DNA of 64,000 bases from Aquimarina acroporae (GTDB lineage Bacteria > Bacteroidota > Bacteroidia > Flavobacteriales > Flavobacteriaceae). The stretch spans positions 186,001 through 250,000 of the forward strand of contig NZ_JALPRE010000006.1 of assembly GCF_023195925.1 (NCBI RefSeq), written 5' to 3'. Shown piece by piece: positions 18,901 to 28,073 of this stretch. Position 1 is the first letter of the stretch. Each line of letters opens with the position of its first letter. The notes beneath the pieces are model-generated. The model saw only the letters and a list, made by a program, of their open reading frames with translations. It ran no database searches and was not told the DNA's origin. The translations under genes and the position numbers were made by a program.

Positions 18901-20138
18901 AAAAAATTATATTTAATCTATTATCTAATGCATTTAAAGTTACGCCCGAGAAGGGTGAAATTGTCGTAAGAATTAATTCAGATGTTCCTTCTCATTCTTT
19001 AGACGGATATAAAAGAGAAACTCGAAATAATTTTGAAATTCAGGTGGGTGATACAGGCCCAGGATTAAAAAAAGAACAGTTGTCGAAAATCTTCGAGAGG
19101 TTTTACCAGGTGAATAATCTAAACCAATGGTATTATGGAGGAACTGGTATAGGTCTAGAAGTGGTAAGAAGTTTTGTAGAATTACATAAAGGAACGGTAA
19201 CGGTAGATAGCGAACTCAATAAAGGAACTACATTTAAGATTTTATTACCGTTAGGGGCTGCACATTTCAATGATGATGAAATTATAGTTACGCAAGAAAA
19301 TCTAAATACTGTTTTAAAAACCAAAGTTGAGTTGCCAGCTCAGATAGAGAGCAAAAGAAAACATGTAGAAGAAGAATCAAAAAAGAATAGATTACTTCTT
19401 GTTGAAGATAATGTAGAACTAAGAAATTATCTAAAAAATGAATTAGTCGATACCTATAGAGTGTTCACCGCTTCAAATGGGCGTGAAGGATTAATTAAAG
19501 CCAAAGAAGAAATTCCAGATATCATCATCACAGATGTTATAATGCCAGAAATGAATGGTTTTGATTTTTGTGCAAAGATCAAGGATGATATAAGAACAAG
19601 TCATATTCCGTTGCTTATGCTTACCGCAAAAACGCAGCATGATGATAGACTTACGGGGATAGAATCTGGGGCTGATGCTTATATGAGCAAACCATTTGAT
19701 CTTAGGGTGCTAAAATCTAGATTGGCACAACTATTATCGAGCAGACAGGTTCTGTTCAATAAATATTTTAGTGCTATAAGCGAATCAGAAATAAATGAAA
19801 ATACAACTTCACTAGACAAGGAGTTTATAGAAAAGGTTTTAAAATACATCAATGAAAGTATTAGCGATCCTAACTTAAGTGTCGAAATTCTGGCTTCTCA
19901 ACTTCATTTAAGTAGAAGTCAATTTTATAGAAAAGTAAAAACACTCACGGGACAAACCGCGAATCAATTTCTGAGAAATATTAGACTACAACGAGCAAAA
20001 CAAATCTTAGAAAAAGGATATAACAACATTAGTGATGTTTGCTATCAAGTTGGTTTTTCTTCTCCTTCTTATTTTACAAAGTGCTTCAAAAGTCATTTTG
20101 GTGTACTACCAACCGAAATCGAGTCAGAAGACTCATAA
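15975..20138 (+). CDS. Hybrid two-component system sensor/regulator (HTCS)
   Basis: I chose ATG 15975 (1387 residues), which gives a proper signal peptide (MKIKEYILVLIIFFG...WSQ); an upstream in-frame ATG at 15939 would start inside the previous gene. Order: two seven-bladed Reg_prop propellers (about 25-690), Y_Y_Y domain (about 730-790), membrane span (about 806-826), HisKA with His866 (NISHEFRTPL), HATPase_c (NLLSNAFKVTP, GGTGIGLEVV), receiver with phospho-acceptor Asp1187 (ITDVIMPEMNG) and AraC-type HTH (about 1280-1385). These sensors bind an oligosaccharide in the periplasm and activate PUL genes. All catalytic motifs look intact. It is third in the symporter operon and faces the GH3-SusC-SusD genes, its likely targets. 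Confidence 0.95.
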   Translation: MKIKEYILVLIIFFGIQNDLWSQGQFKEFNFVNIKDGISKTAVSTIFQDHYGFVWIGTNGAGLHRYDGMEYISYKHELKDSLSLSSSMIFCSYMDKKNRLWVGTENGLNLYDREQDQFNRICLNGNNKGDCNSDISVSSITEDNEGNLFVGVFEKGLFRLDMKTLVAHHVPNVGSSASSGILNINSLKVDKKGNIYAGTNIGLKRYSPVSKSLEPYEFQSKNKLITINEPIQSLYIDKENNIWIGGLAAGLFKIDNVDGNNAIVSHFPITSKRILSLLEIPDGTILCGTENDGLIHLDKLGTLIKKYTFDKTNKNSIRSNSIWSLYLDKNERIWMGYYNSGIGVYDKLYDKFNNIESLPNNVNSLEVSSVTAIAQDQSGKLWMGMDGGGIDIYDPKANTFTHINENSKLYSGLSARDIQTVFIDSKQNIWAGSWNNGIYLLRNGQSKFVNFNIENTNGELITNSVLSFAEDAHGRIWIGTFYGGVASYDPQEGKIRHHKSKEFVNYGIHTSAVRKVLVDSENNIWIGSTIGLFKLTTTDDESFRVTSMWDKLTGKYQNPLNANHILSIYESSDKSLWVGTRGAGLCRYDKNKDTFVWYNELYGLQEENVTAIIESENHNIWISGNQGLHKIEFEGDNIVNYNVNDGLLSNDFNFNAVHKDKQGNIYFGGYQGVDYFDPKDISINKALPSLYLTGFRLFNKKVLPNVEDSPFKKVISETDSISLTHKQSVFTIEFTGINYTRPEKNQYAYYLEGLEKSWNYVGNTRSATYTNLDYGNYTFKLKAANNDGIWSEDSLSLKINILPPWWKTNSAIFMYVLLFFLSIYLLNKITKERIKEKELVKNEREQRLKEEELHKKKLQFFTNISHEFRTPLTLIINPLIDIIKNKTYTLPEEIKEKHYIIYKNTNRLSRLINELMDFRKLEGNKLKIKAQEINIVDFVKDIVSYFDEEALNKKIDLRVVCDVSQIMAWVDKSMIEKIIFNLLSNAFKVTPEKGEIVVRINSDVPSHSLDGYKRETRNNFEIQVGDTGPGLKKEQLSKIFERFYQVNNLNQWYYGGTGIGLEVVRSFVELHKGTVTVDSELNKGTTFKILLPLGAAHFNDDEIIVTQENLNTVLKTKVELPAQIESKRKHVEEESKKNRLLLVEDNVELRNYLKNELVDTYRVFTASNGREGLIKAKEEIPDIIITDVIMPEMNGFDFCAKIKDDIRTSHIPLLMLTAKTQHDDRLTGIESGADAYMSKPFDLRVLKSRLAQLLSSRQVLFNKYFSAISESEINENTTSLDKEFIEKVLKYINESISDPNLSVEILASQLHLSRSQFYRKVKTLTGQTANQFLRNIRLQRAKQILEKGYNNISDVCYQVGFSSPSYFTKCFKSHFGVLPTEIESEDS

Positions 20139-20360
20139 AAATCCAACAGTGTTTAGAATATTAAACTCCTAGTAAATGATTTTGTTACTCTAGAGAGTAC
20201 TAGTCTACTTTATCAATTCATAAGCAGTAAAAGAGTTATTGTTTTTTGCAGGTCTAGTAGGAGTTCCGGTATTCTTACTTTTTTAGATTCTCATTTATAC
20301 TTCAGAGCCAATTATTCAAGGGTTTTACGGCTTTAAATTGGATTTTACTTAGAAATAATG

Positions 20361-20432
20361 TTGCTTCAAATAGCTCAAATGTGTTGTGTACAGTGTTTTA
20401 GAGGTAGATGCTACATATATTATAGTAAATGC
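20361..20432 (+). repeat. Split copy of the regulatory repeat element before GH3
   Basis: TTGCTTCAAATAGCTCAAAT at 20361-20380 matches the second half of copy 1, with the same 9-base half-site spacing. ATGCTACATATATTATAG at 20408-20425 matches its first half, with TAAATGC following. The halves are in swapped order and about 27 bases apart. Lying about 215-285 bases before GH3, it suggests shared control of the symporter/HTCS operon and the GH3-SusC-SusD operon. The rest of the 507-base gap 20139-20645 holds only the small gene at 20496. Confidence 0.5.
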
Positions 20433-20495
20433 TTTTTTTGTTGCACTTATTTGTTATTCCTGTTTCTAAATTGTTAAAAAATTCAAGATTTGTTA

Positions 20496-20597
20496 ATGGC
20501 AGGAAAGAGGTATTCTAAATTAAAAATTTTAGCAGAGATAATTTTAATAGGGGTCGTATTAGGATTATTTGTTCTCATCCTCAATATCATGTCATAG
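20496..20597 (+). CDS. Putative 33-residue single-span membrane peptide
   Basis: ATG 20496 to TAG 20597 encodes a basic N-terminus (MAGKRYSKLKILAE) followed by about 17 hydrophobic residues (IILIGVVLGLFVLILNI) ending in MS. This is the layout of a one-span inner-membrane microprotein with the N-terminus inside. It lies 48 bases before GH3, same strand, so it would be first in the GH3-SusC-SusD transcript. I do not recognise a family. It may be a real small protein, a leader peptide or chance; the clean positive-inside span argues mildly for a real one. Confidence 0.45.
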   Translation: MAGKRYSKLKILAEIILIGVVLGLFVLILNIMS

Positions 20598-20645
20598 CAA
20601 TTCTTAACAGCAATACTAACAATAATACGAAACGAATTAAGATCG

Positions 20646-23285
20646 ATGAAAAGACGTTCAGGTTTAAGTAGCTTGGTAATCATATCAATGGTATTACAGC
20701 TAAACACAGGGTGTATGGCCAAAAGAGAATATGAGTATAAATTTCAGGACCCTAAGTTATCTGTTGAGGAGAGAGCTACAGATTTGGTTAATCAAATGAC
20801 ACTTGCAGAGAAAGTATCTCAGATGAGGTATGATGCTCCTGCCATAGAGCGTTTAGGAGTTCCTGCATATAATTGGTGGAATGAATGTTTGCATGGGGTG
20901 GCCAGAGCTGGTGAAGCTACAGTTTTTCCTCAGGCAATAGGAATAGGAGCTACCTTTAATGAGTCTTTAATTAATGAAGTTGGTACGGTTATTTCTGATG
21001 AAGCTCGTGCAAAACACCATCGATTTGTCAAAGAAAATAAAAGAGGAATATATCAAGGGTTAACCTTTTGGACTCCAAACATCAATATTTTTAGAGACCC
21101 TAGATGGGGAAGAGGACAAGAAACCTATGGAGAGGATCCATACCTTACTTCCCGAATGGGGGTCAACTTTATAAAAGGACTTCAAGGAAATGATCCCAAA
21201 TACCTTAAGGTGATCGCCACTGCTAAACATTTTGCAGTACATAGCGGGCCAGAAAAATCCAGACACGAAGATAATTATCAAACATCAAATAAAGATTTAA
21301 GAGAAACCTATTTACCCGCTTTTGAAGCTGCAATCAAAGAAGCCAACGTGCAGTCTGTAATGTGTGCCTATAATAGATATAGAGATGAGGCCTGTTGCGG
21401 AAGTAACTTGTTACTTAATGATATTTTGAGAAAAGAATGGGGATTTGATGGATATGTGGTTTCCGATTGCTGGGCAATTAACGATTTCTGGGAGCCCAAC
21501 AAGCATGAGTTAGTAGAAACTGCAGCAGAAGCATCGGCTTTGGCAGTAAATAGAGGAACCGATTTGAATTGTGGGAATGCTTTTGATCCAAATTTGAATG
21601 AAGCAGTATTAAAAGAACTTATTAATGAAGGTGAAATAGATAGAGCTCTATCTAGACTTATGGCAGCCAGATTTAAGCTGGGTATGTTTGATGATGAGGA
21701 ACAGGTTTCTTGGTCGTCTATACCTTATGATGTGGTGGCTAGTGAAAAGCATTACCAACTTTCAGAAAAAACCGCAAAGGAATCTATGGTATTATTAAAG
21801 AATGAAAACCAACTCCTTCCTTTGCAGAAAGATATTTCGTCAATTGCTATTATTGGCCCCAATGCAAATGCCAAACAAGTATTATTAGGTAATTACCACG
21901 GTACGCCTCATAATAGTATTACCCCATTAAAGGCTATACAACAAAAACTTCCCAATGCAAAAGTTCATTATGCAAAGGGAAGTGATATAGCCAATGGTTG
22001 GCCGCTAATGGAAATGATTCCTTCTTCAGTACTTAAAAACGGAAATGATATAGGACTTAAGGGAGAATACTTCGATAATCAACAATGGAAAGGTGAACCT
22101 AAATTCATTCGAAACGATAGTGTTGTCAATTTTGTCTGGATGCCTAAAAAGCCAATAGATAGCTTGATTTCAGATTCGTTTTCGGTAAGATGGACAGGTA
22201 CATTGATACCTAACAAAGCAGGGAAGTATCGTATTGGTTTAAGAGCGAGCAGTGCGGCCAAATTTTACCTCAATAATGAATTGAAATTTAAATTTAGTGA
22301 TGATCATGAACCCAAAATGAGATACTTCGATATTGATCTTGCCAAAGAAAAAACATATGATATCAAAATAGAGTATTACAACTATCACACTGATCCACAA
22401 GCACAATTATTATGGGCAAGATTAGATGAAGATTTACTAAGCCCTGCAATTGAGGCCGCCCAAAAATCTGATGTTGTAGTGTTATGTTTAGGACTTTCTC
22501 CAGACATTGAAGGTGAAGAAATGCCTGTATTATTGGATGGTTTCGATAAAGGAGATAGATCGAAGATTTCTCTTCCTCAATCACAACTTACATTAATGAA
22601 AGAAATTCATGCACTTGGTAAACCGGTAGTTTTGGTTTTAATGAACGGTAGTGCATTGGCAGTAAATTGGGCCAATGATAATGTTCCTGCAATTTTAGAA
22701 TCCTGGTATCCAGGGGAGTTTGGAGGAAAAGCAATTGCAGATATTCTATTTGGAGACTACAATCCAGGAGGAAGATTACCCGTGACTTTCTACAAATCGG
22801 TAGAAGATTTACCCGATTTTAAGTCTTATGACATGACTAACCGTACCTATAAGTATTTTACAGGGGAGCCTTTATTTCCGTTTGGTCATGGATTATCCTA
22901 TACAAATTTTTCATACTCAAAACTTGAGATATCTGATGAAATAGAAAAGGGTGAAGAAATTCAAGTTTCTGTTGAGGTAACAAATTCTGGGAAAGTGAAT
23001 GGAGATGAGGTGATTCAACTATACATCTCTAAAGAAACTAAAGCTGAAGGAGACCCAAAACATGTACTTGTTGGTTTTAAGAGAATCAATCTTGACCCCG
23101 GGCAAGCAAGAACAGTGAAGTTTAAGATTACTCCAAAACAATATTCATTTTTTGACAACGAAGGACATAATAATATTGTCCCCGAATCAATTCAGGTTTT
23201 TACAGGTGGAAAGCAACCCAATTTAAACAAAGCAGTTGATGCAGAGACAACTCAGGTTTTAACGAAAACAATTACAATTAAATAA
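20646..23285 (+). CDS. GH3 beta-xylosidase-like lipoprotein with PA14 insert
   Basis: 879 residues. The signal ends in LQLNTGC, giving a probable lipidated Cys at about residue 19. GH3 N-terminal barrel (about 30-350) carries KHFAVHSGPE and the nucleophile Asp274 in YVVSDCW. The C-terminal alpha/beta sandwich (about 380-760) is interrupted by a PA14 domain (about 460-600; LKGEYFDNQQW), and a fibronectin-III-like domain ends the protein (about 775-870). PA14-bearing GH3 proteins of this size act as beta-xylosidases or beta-glucosidases; the SDCW nucleophile context and the locus favour xylosidase. It would release xylose from the non-reducing end of xylo-oligosaccharides in the periplasm or at the outer membrane. 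It begins the transcript that goes on to SusC and SusD. Confidence 0.9.
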   Translation: MKRRSGLSSLVIISMVLQLNTGCMAKREYEYKFQDPKLSVEERATDLVNQMTLAEKVSQMRYDAPAIERLGVPAYNWWNECLHGVARAGEATVFPQAIGIGATFNESLINEVGTVISDEARAKHHRFVKENKRGIYQGLTFWTPNINIFRDPRWGRGQETYGEDPYLTSRMGVNFIKGLQGNDPKYLKVIATAKHFAVHSGPEKSRHEDNYQTSNKDLRETYLPAFEAAIKEANVQSVMCAYNRYRDEACCGSNLLLNDILRKEWGFDGYVVSDCWAINDFWEPNKHELVETAAEASALAVNRGTDLNCGNAFDPNLNEAVLKELINEGEIDRALSRLMAARFKLGMFDDEEQVSWSSIPYDVVASEKHYQLSEKTAKESMVLLKNENQLLPLQKDISSIAIIGPNANAKQVLLGNYHGTPHNSITPLKAIQQKLPNAKVHYAKGSDIANGWPLMEMIPSSVLKNGNDIGLKGEYFDNQQWKGEPKFIRNDSVVNFVWMPKKPIDSLISDSFSVRWTGTLIPNKAGKYRIGLRASSAAKFYLNNELKFKFSDDHEPKMRYFDIDLAKEKTYDIKIEYYNYHTDPQAQLLWARLDEDLLSPAIEAAQKSDVVVLCLGLSPDIEGEEMPVLLDGFDKGDRSKISLPQSQLTLMKEIHALGKPVVLVLMNGSALAVNWANDNVPAILESWYPGEFGGKAIADILFGDYNPGGRLPVTFYKSVEDLPDFKSYDMTNRTYKYFTGEPLFPFGHGLSYTNFSYSKLEISDEIEKGEEIQVSVEVTNSGKVNGDEVIQLYISKETKAEGDPKHVLVGFKRINLDPGQARTVKFKITPKQYSFFDNEGHNNIVPESIQVFTGGKQPNLNKAVDAETTQVLTKTITIK

Positions 23286-23415
23286 TAGCCAAATGAAAAC
23301 AAAAAAACGTAACGAAATAACGCTGATACTTCCTGAAGTTTTAGAATAAAACTTTGATGGATAGTAAATAAAAGTTGCTACAAAACAATTTATTAACAAA
23401 CAAAAACAATATTAT

Positions 23416-26415
23416 ATGATTAAGCTTAAAATCGCAATTATTGGATTGATTATAATTGGGACACAGCAAGTTTTCTCTCAAGTCAGTGTACGTGGAACCG
23501 TAACCGATGATTCAGGAGTTCCTCTTCCCGGAGTGTCAGTACTGGTAAAAGGAACTACCAATGGAGCTTCAACTGATTTTGATGGGATGTATACCCTAAA
23601 TAATGTAAAAACTACAGATGTTCTTGTATTTACTTATTTGGGTATGACAACGCAAGAAATTGTTGTAGAAAGTAAGAGTACGATAGATGTATCTATGGAA
23701 TCTTCAGCAGAGTCCTTAGATGAGATCATTGTAGTTGGATATGGAACACAAAGTAGAGTAGATGTAACAGGTGCAATTTCAACCGTAGAATTAACCGATC
23801 TAAATGAAATTCCACCAGTGACAAATGCAGAATCTGCGCTTCAAGGAAGAGCAGCTGGTTTAACAATTGCAAATGCTGGGGTTCCTGGGAGTACTCCTTC
23901 TGTACAGATTAGAGGATTATCTACGTTGAGTGCCAATACACCTTTATTCGTGATAGATGGTGTGATCACAGGGAACCTATCTGGACTTAACCCAAGTGAT
24001 ATAGCATCTATTTCTGTGTTAAAAGATGCCTCTACTACGGCCGTATATGGAGCACAAGGATCCAATGGTGTAATAGTGGTTACTACCAAGAAGGGTAAAA
24101 AAGGGGTGGGAACATTGTCGTTTAATACATATACCGGTGTACAAAGTATTGCAAAACGTTATGATGTTCTAGAAACGGTCGATTACTTAAATTATGTATC
24201 TGAATACGGAGTTTTTCCTAATAGACCTGTTGAAACATTCAGAACCAATACAGATTGGCAGGATGAAATCTTTAGAACAGCATTTATACAGGATTATAAT
24301 GTAAGTTATTCGGGTGGTGGAGAAACAGGTAATTATTTGTTTTCAGGTGGTTATCAAAAACAAGAAGGTGTTATTATTGAAACGGGCTTTGAAAGATATT
24401 CTTTCAGAGGATCAGGATCAAAAACATTCGGAAAGCTTAAAGTTGGTCAAACCATGTCTATAGCTTTTTCTAAGCAGCGACCAGAACGACAAGGAGGAGG
24501 AAGAACTTTGATAGAACATGCTATTAAAGCTGCTCCATATCTATCAGTTTTTAATCCTAATAATCTCGGAGGATTTCAAGGACCATCATCTTCGGCAGAT
24601 GGTCAGGATGCAGAAAACCCTGTTCGGGTTCAGACACATGGTGATGCTATAAATAGGTCTTTGGGTATTATAGGAAATATTTACGGAGAGTATGAGTTTC
24701 TTCCTGGATTAAGTTTCAGATCGCAAGTAAGTTTAGACTATTTCCAGTTTAATAATAGATCTTTTATCCCTTCATATGACGATGATAGCGTTCCAGGTAG
24801 TACTACGCATGCACGTAATTTTGCTGAAATAGGAAGGTTTACGCAACAGGGGCAAACCATCATGTTTACCAATAGTTTGAAGTATAAAACTACAATTAAT
24901 AATTATCATGATATTGAGGTATTGGCACTTGCTGAGAAATTTGAATCCAAATCAGAGAATTTTGGAGCTGGTAGCAGAAACCTTGTAACCGATGAAGTAG
25001 ATCAAATTGTAGACAATGAGTTTTTGGTAGCGGGTAGTGGTTCTGGTGAAACCAACAAATTAGGATTCATGACCAGAATTAACTATGACTATGATAATAG
25101 ATATATCTTTTCTGCATCTTACAGGCGTGATGCTTCTTCACGATTTGGAGAAAACAAAAGGTGGGGTAATTTCTATTCGGCTTCTGCTGGTTGGAACATA
25201 GCCAGAGAAAAATTCATGGAAAATACTGCATTCAGCACCTTAAAACTAAGAGGTAGTTATGGTACCACCGGAAGCGATAATATCGGAGATTACAGATTTG
25301 CTCCTGCTCTTACAGGCGGTTTTCAATACCCTTTTGACAATGTAGTAGGAGTAGGAGTTACTCAAGAAGGAAACGAAAACCCAGATCTACAATGGGAGAC
25401 AAAGAAAATTTTAAATGTTGGTTTTGACCTAGGAATTTTTAATGAAAAGTTTACTACAACGTTTGAATATTTCAAAAACAATAGTGAAGACTTATTAATA
25501 AACATCCCAACACCTTTATCTAACGGTAACCAAAACAATGGACAAGCCGTAAATCTTGGAGAATCTGAGGTAAAAGGTTTCGAAATTACTTTAGGATATA
25601 ATGATAGAGAAGGTGCCTTTACTTGGTCTGCAAACCTAAACCTATCGCATAGTAAGGCCAAAATGATTTCTATTGCCGGTCAAGATGAGATTCCATTCTA
25701 TGGGTTTGGAATACGAGGAGGAGGAATAGGAGGTAATATTAGTAGAGTTACCGAAGGAGATCCTCTATTTTATTTCTATGGTTTAGAAAGTAATGGGATT
25801 TATAGCAATCAGGCTGAGGTAGATGCCGATGGTTTTGCAGGTGTACAACCTGGAGATGTACGATATGTAGATCAAAATAATGATGGAGTTATAAATGCAG
25901 ATGATAGGGTAGATATCGGGAATCCATATCCAGATCTCATTGCCGGTCTAAGTATTGATGCTAATTATAAGAATTTTGACTTCGGGATATTGGTTTCAGG
26001 TTTTTATGGTAATGAAATATTCAATACGAATCTAGTAGACCTTAATGGAGGAACGCGTCGTCCGTTCAACGTTAGTCAAGATTATTTCGATAACCGGTGG
26101 ACCCCAACCAATACCAATGGTACAGAACCAAGAGTAAATGGTGCAGAACAGAATTATGTGATATCAGACAGATATGTAGAGGATGGTAGTTTTACCAGAA
26201 TTAGAAATGTCACATTGGGGTATACTATACCAAATGATATATTCAATGAATATTTCTCAAAGCTAAGAATATATTTAAGTGGGCAGAACGTATACACATT
26301 TACCAATTATTCAGGTTTAGACCCAGAACTTAGACTTGATGGTGATCAAGGAATAGATAGAGGAGCTTATCCGCAGCCGAGATCATTTTTGCTAGGACTG
26401 CAGGTTTCATTTTAA
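23416..26415 (+). CDS. SusC-like TonB-dependent outer-membrane receptor
   Basis: 999 residues. Signal peptide 1-21 (VFSQ), then a CarboxypepD_reg-like domain (about 22-100, VRGTVTDDSGVPLPGVSVLV), a TonB box region, plug domain (about 115-225; SIRGLSTLS-like QIRGLSTLSANTP) and a beta-barrel to the aromatic C-terminus (LGLQVSF). SusC proteins pull oligosaccharides through the outer membrane using TonB energy. SusD follows 74 bases later, the canonical pair. The cargo here would be xylo-oligosaccharides made by the surface xylanases. All expected parts are present. Length is typical. Confidence 0.96.
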   Translation: MIKLKIAIIGLIIIGTQQVFSQVSVRGTVTDDSGVPLPGVSVLVKGTTNGASTDFDGMYTLNNVKTTDVLVFTYLGMTTQEIVVESKSTIDVSMESSAESLDEIIVVGYGTQSRVDVTGAISTVELTDLNEIPPVTNAESALQGRAAGLTIANAGVPGSTPSVQIRGLSTLSANTPLFVIDGVITGNLSGLNPSDIASISVLKDASTTAVYGAQGSNGVIVVTTKKGKKGVGTLSFNTYTGVQSIAKRYDVLETVDYLNYVSEYGVFPNRPVETFRTNTDWQDEIFRTAFIQDYNVSYSGGGETGNYLFSGGYQKQEGVIIETGFERYSFRGSGSKTFGKLKVGQTMSIAFSKQRPERQGGGRTLIEHAIKAAPYLSVFNPNNLGGFQGPSSSADGQDAENPVRVQTHGDAINRSLGIIGNIYGEYEFLPGLSFRSQVSLDYFQFNNRSFIPSYDDDSVPGSTTHARNFAEIGRFTQQGQTIMFTNSLKYKTTINNYHDIEVLALAEKFESKSENFGAGSRNLVTDEVDQIVDNEFLVAGSGSGETNKLGFMTRINYDYDNRYIFSASYRRDASSRFGENKRWGNFYSASAGWNIAREKFMENTAFSTLKLRGSYGTTGSDNIGDYRFAPALTGGFQYPFDNVVGVGVTQEGNENPDLQWETKKILNVGFDLGIFNEKFTTTFEYFKNNSEDLLINIPTPLSNGNQNNGQAVNLGESEVKGFEITLGYNDREGAFTWSANLNLSHSKAKMISIAGQDEIPFYGFGIRGGGIGGNISRVTEGDPLFYFYGLESNGIYSNQAEVDADGFAGVQPGDVRYVDQNNDGVINADDRVDIGNPYPDLIAGLSIDANYKNFDFGILVSGFYGNEIFNTNLVDLNGGTRRPFNVSQDYFDNRWTPTNTNGTEPRVNGAEQNYVISDRYVEDGSFTRIRNVTLGYTIPNDIFNEYFSKLRIYLSGQNVYTFTNYSGLDPELRLDGDQGIDRGAYPQPRSFLLGLQVSF

Positions 26416-26489
26416 TAACTAATGAAGTGTAATTTGAAATTGTTATGTATGCGAATTACATCTGAAAAGAAAAGAAAAAACATAAACAG

Positions 26490-27983
26490 ATGAAAAAAAT
26501 AATATTAATTACAACAGTGCTGCTGGGGTTTTTATCTATAAATTCCTGTTCCGAAGAAGATCTGGGGCTTGTAAATCCGAACACGTTATCTCCAGATACG
26601 TTTTTCTCTACCGAAGAGCAAGTGCAATCTGCTGTGAATGCAGCATATGCCAATATGCAACCACATTCTTTATATGGAAGATTAGTTTGGTATATGTTAG
26701 ATAATATGTCTCAGGAGAATGCGGGTAATGGACAGCAAGAAGCAGATAAAAGAACTTTTGCAGAATACACCTATGATTCTACAAATCAGTTTATTGCAGA
26801 TTATTGGGATAGTTGTTACCGAGGGGTAAATAAAGCCAATTTTGTATTAAATAATGAGGATAGAATCAATGAAATATCTGATGCTATAATTACTCCTCAA
26901 CGAAAAAGAAAGTTTTTGGGTGAGGCTCATTTTCTGAGAGCATATTATTATTGGTTGTTGGTGAATAGATTTGGAGACATACCAAAAAGAATTGATGGAT
27001 CGACTCCGGAAGGGCTTCCCAGAAGCCCAAAGTCAGAAATTATAGATTTAATTATCGAAGATTTGCAGTTTGCTGCAGCTAATTTATTGCCTAAAGCTCA
27101 AGAACAAAAAGGAAGAGCCAATTTAGGTGCTGCTCAAGCATTCTTGGGTAAAGTGTTACTTTATGAAAGAAGATATGGAGAAGCGTTAACGTCTTTCCGC
27201 CAAATGTCTGGATATGGTTTAGAGACCGATTATTTCGATAATTTCAGAGAAGAAACAGAGCACGGAATAGAATCAGTTTTTGAAGTAGAATACAATATCA
27301 ATTTAGGAACAGGAAACAAATGGGATAATCCCAATCAAGCAACGGGAGCAAATCATGCTACATTTAGAGGCCAGGATTATGGTGTACTCAACTGGTTCAA
27401 TGTATATCCGTCTGATGATTTAAGAAATGAATTTGAAGCTGGAGATAATAGATTTCAAGGGAGTTTTTATGTGGTAGGTGACACCTACAATAACGGTAAT
27501 AATACGTTTGTAGAAGGTGATTTTGCCGAAAATGGAGGAAACATTCGTCCTGCTGCCTGGAAGAAATATCAGAATTACTACAAGCAAACCTCTGAGAATG
27601 AAGAATCAGGGATTAATGCAAAAATAATAAGGTATTCAGATGTATTACTGATGATGGCAGAATGTGAAAATGAAGTAGGAAGCCAGTCTGCTGCGGTTGG
27701 TCTAATTAACCAGGTAAGGGCCAGAGCTGGCTTGGCAGATTTGGCAACAACGCTTTCAAAAGATCAGGTGTTTCAAGCGATTATTCATGAAAGAAAAGTA
27801 GAGTTGGCGGGTGAGCAAGTTAGATTTGACGATTTATTACGTTGGGGACTTGCAGGTTCTGTTTTACCAGGGTTATCAGATAATAGATTTGATGCCTCTA
27901 AACATATATTGTGGCCAATACCAGATAATGAGATTAGTACCAATGCCAATATAGGACCGGCAGATCAAAATCCTGGATATTAG
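26490..27983 (+). CDS. SusD/RagB-like surface glycan-binding lipoprotein
   Basis: 497 residues. Lipobox INSC gives a lipidated Cys at about residue 20, followed by an acidic EED stretch that suits surface export in Bacteroidota. The SusD-like N-terminal part (NTLSPDTFFSTEEQVQSAVN) and the RagB C-terminal part (RYSDVLLMMAECENEVG, INQVRARAGL, ERKVELAGEQVRFDDLLRWG) are both clear. It forms the lid of the SusC transporter and binds the oligosaccharide. A strong terminator begins 43 bases after its stop. Confidence 0.96.
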   Translation: MKKIILITTVLLGFLSINSCSEEDLGLVNPNTLSPDTFFSTEEQVQSAVNAAYANMQPHSLYGRLVWYMLDNMSQENAGNGQQEADKRTFAEYTYDSTNQFIADYWDSCYRGVNKANFVLNNEDRINEISDAIITPQRKRKFLGEAHFLRAYYYWLLVNRFGDIPKRIDGSTPEGLPRSPKSEIIDLIIEDLQFAAANLLPKAQEQKGRANLGAAQAFLGKVLLYERRYGEALTSFRQMSGYGLETDYFDNFREETEHGIESVFEVEYNINLGTGNKWDNPNQATGANHATFRGQDYGVLNWFNVYPSDDLRNEFEAGDNRFQGSFYVVGDTYNNGNNTFVEGDFAENGGNIRPAAWKKYQNYYKQTSENEESGINAKIIRYSDVLLMMAECENEVGSQSAAVGLINQVRARAGLADLATTLSKDQVFQAIIHERKVELAGEQVRFDDLLRWGLAGSVLPGLSDNRFDASKHILWPIPDNEISTNANIGPADQNPGY

Positions 27984-28025
27984 AAGTTATAATGATAAAG
28001 TAGATTAGATTAGTTTGAATTAGCA

Positions 28026-28060
28026 AAAACAGCTTGTAAAACCGATACAAGCTGTTTTTT
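28026..28060 (+). terminator. Rho-independent terminator after SusD
   Basis: Arms 28026-28038 and 28046-28058 form a perfect 13-bp stem with a 7-base loop, followed by a T-run. The next gene starts 14 bases later (28074), so read-through probably sets a lower level of the FG-GAP lipoproteins relative to SusC/SusD. Confidence 0.88.
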
Positions 28061-28073
28061 GCTCAATGTAAAT

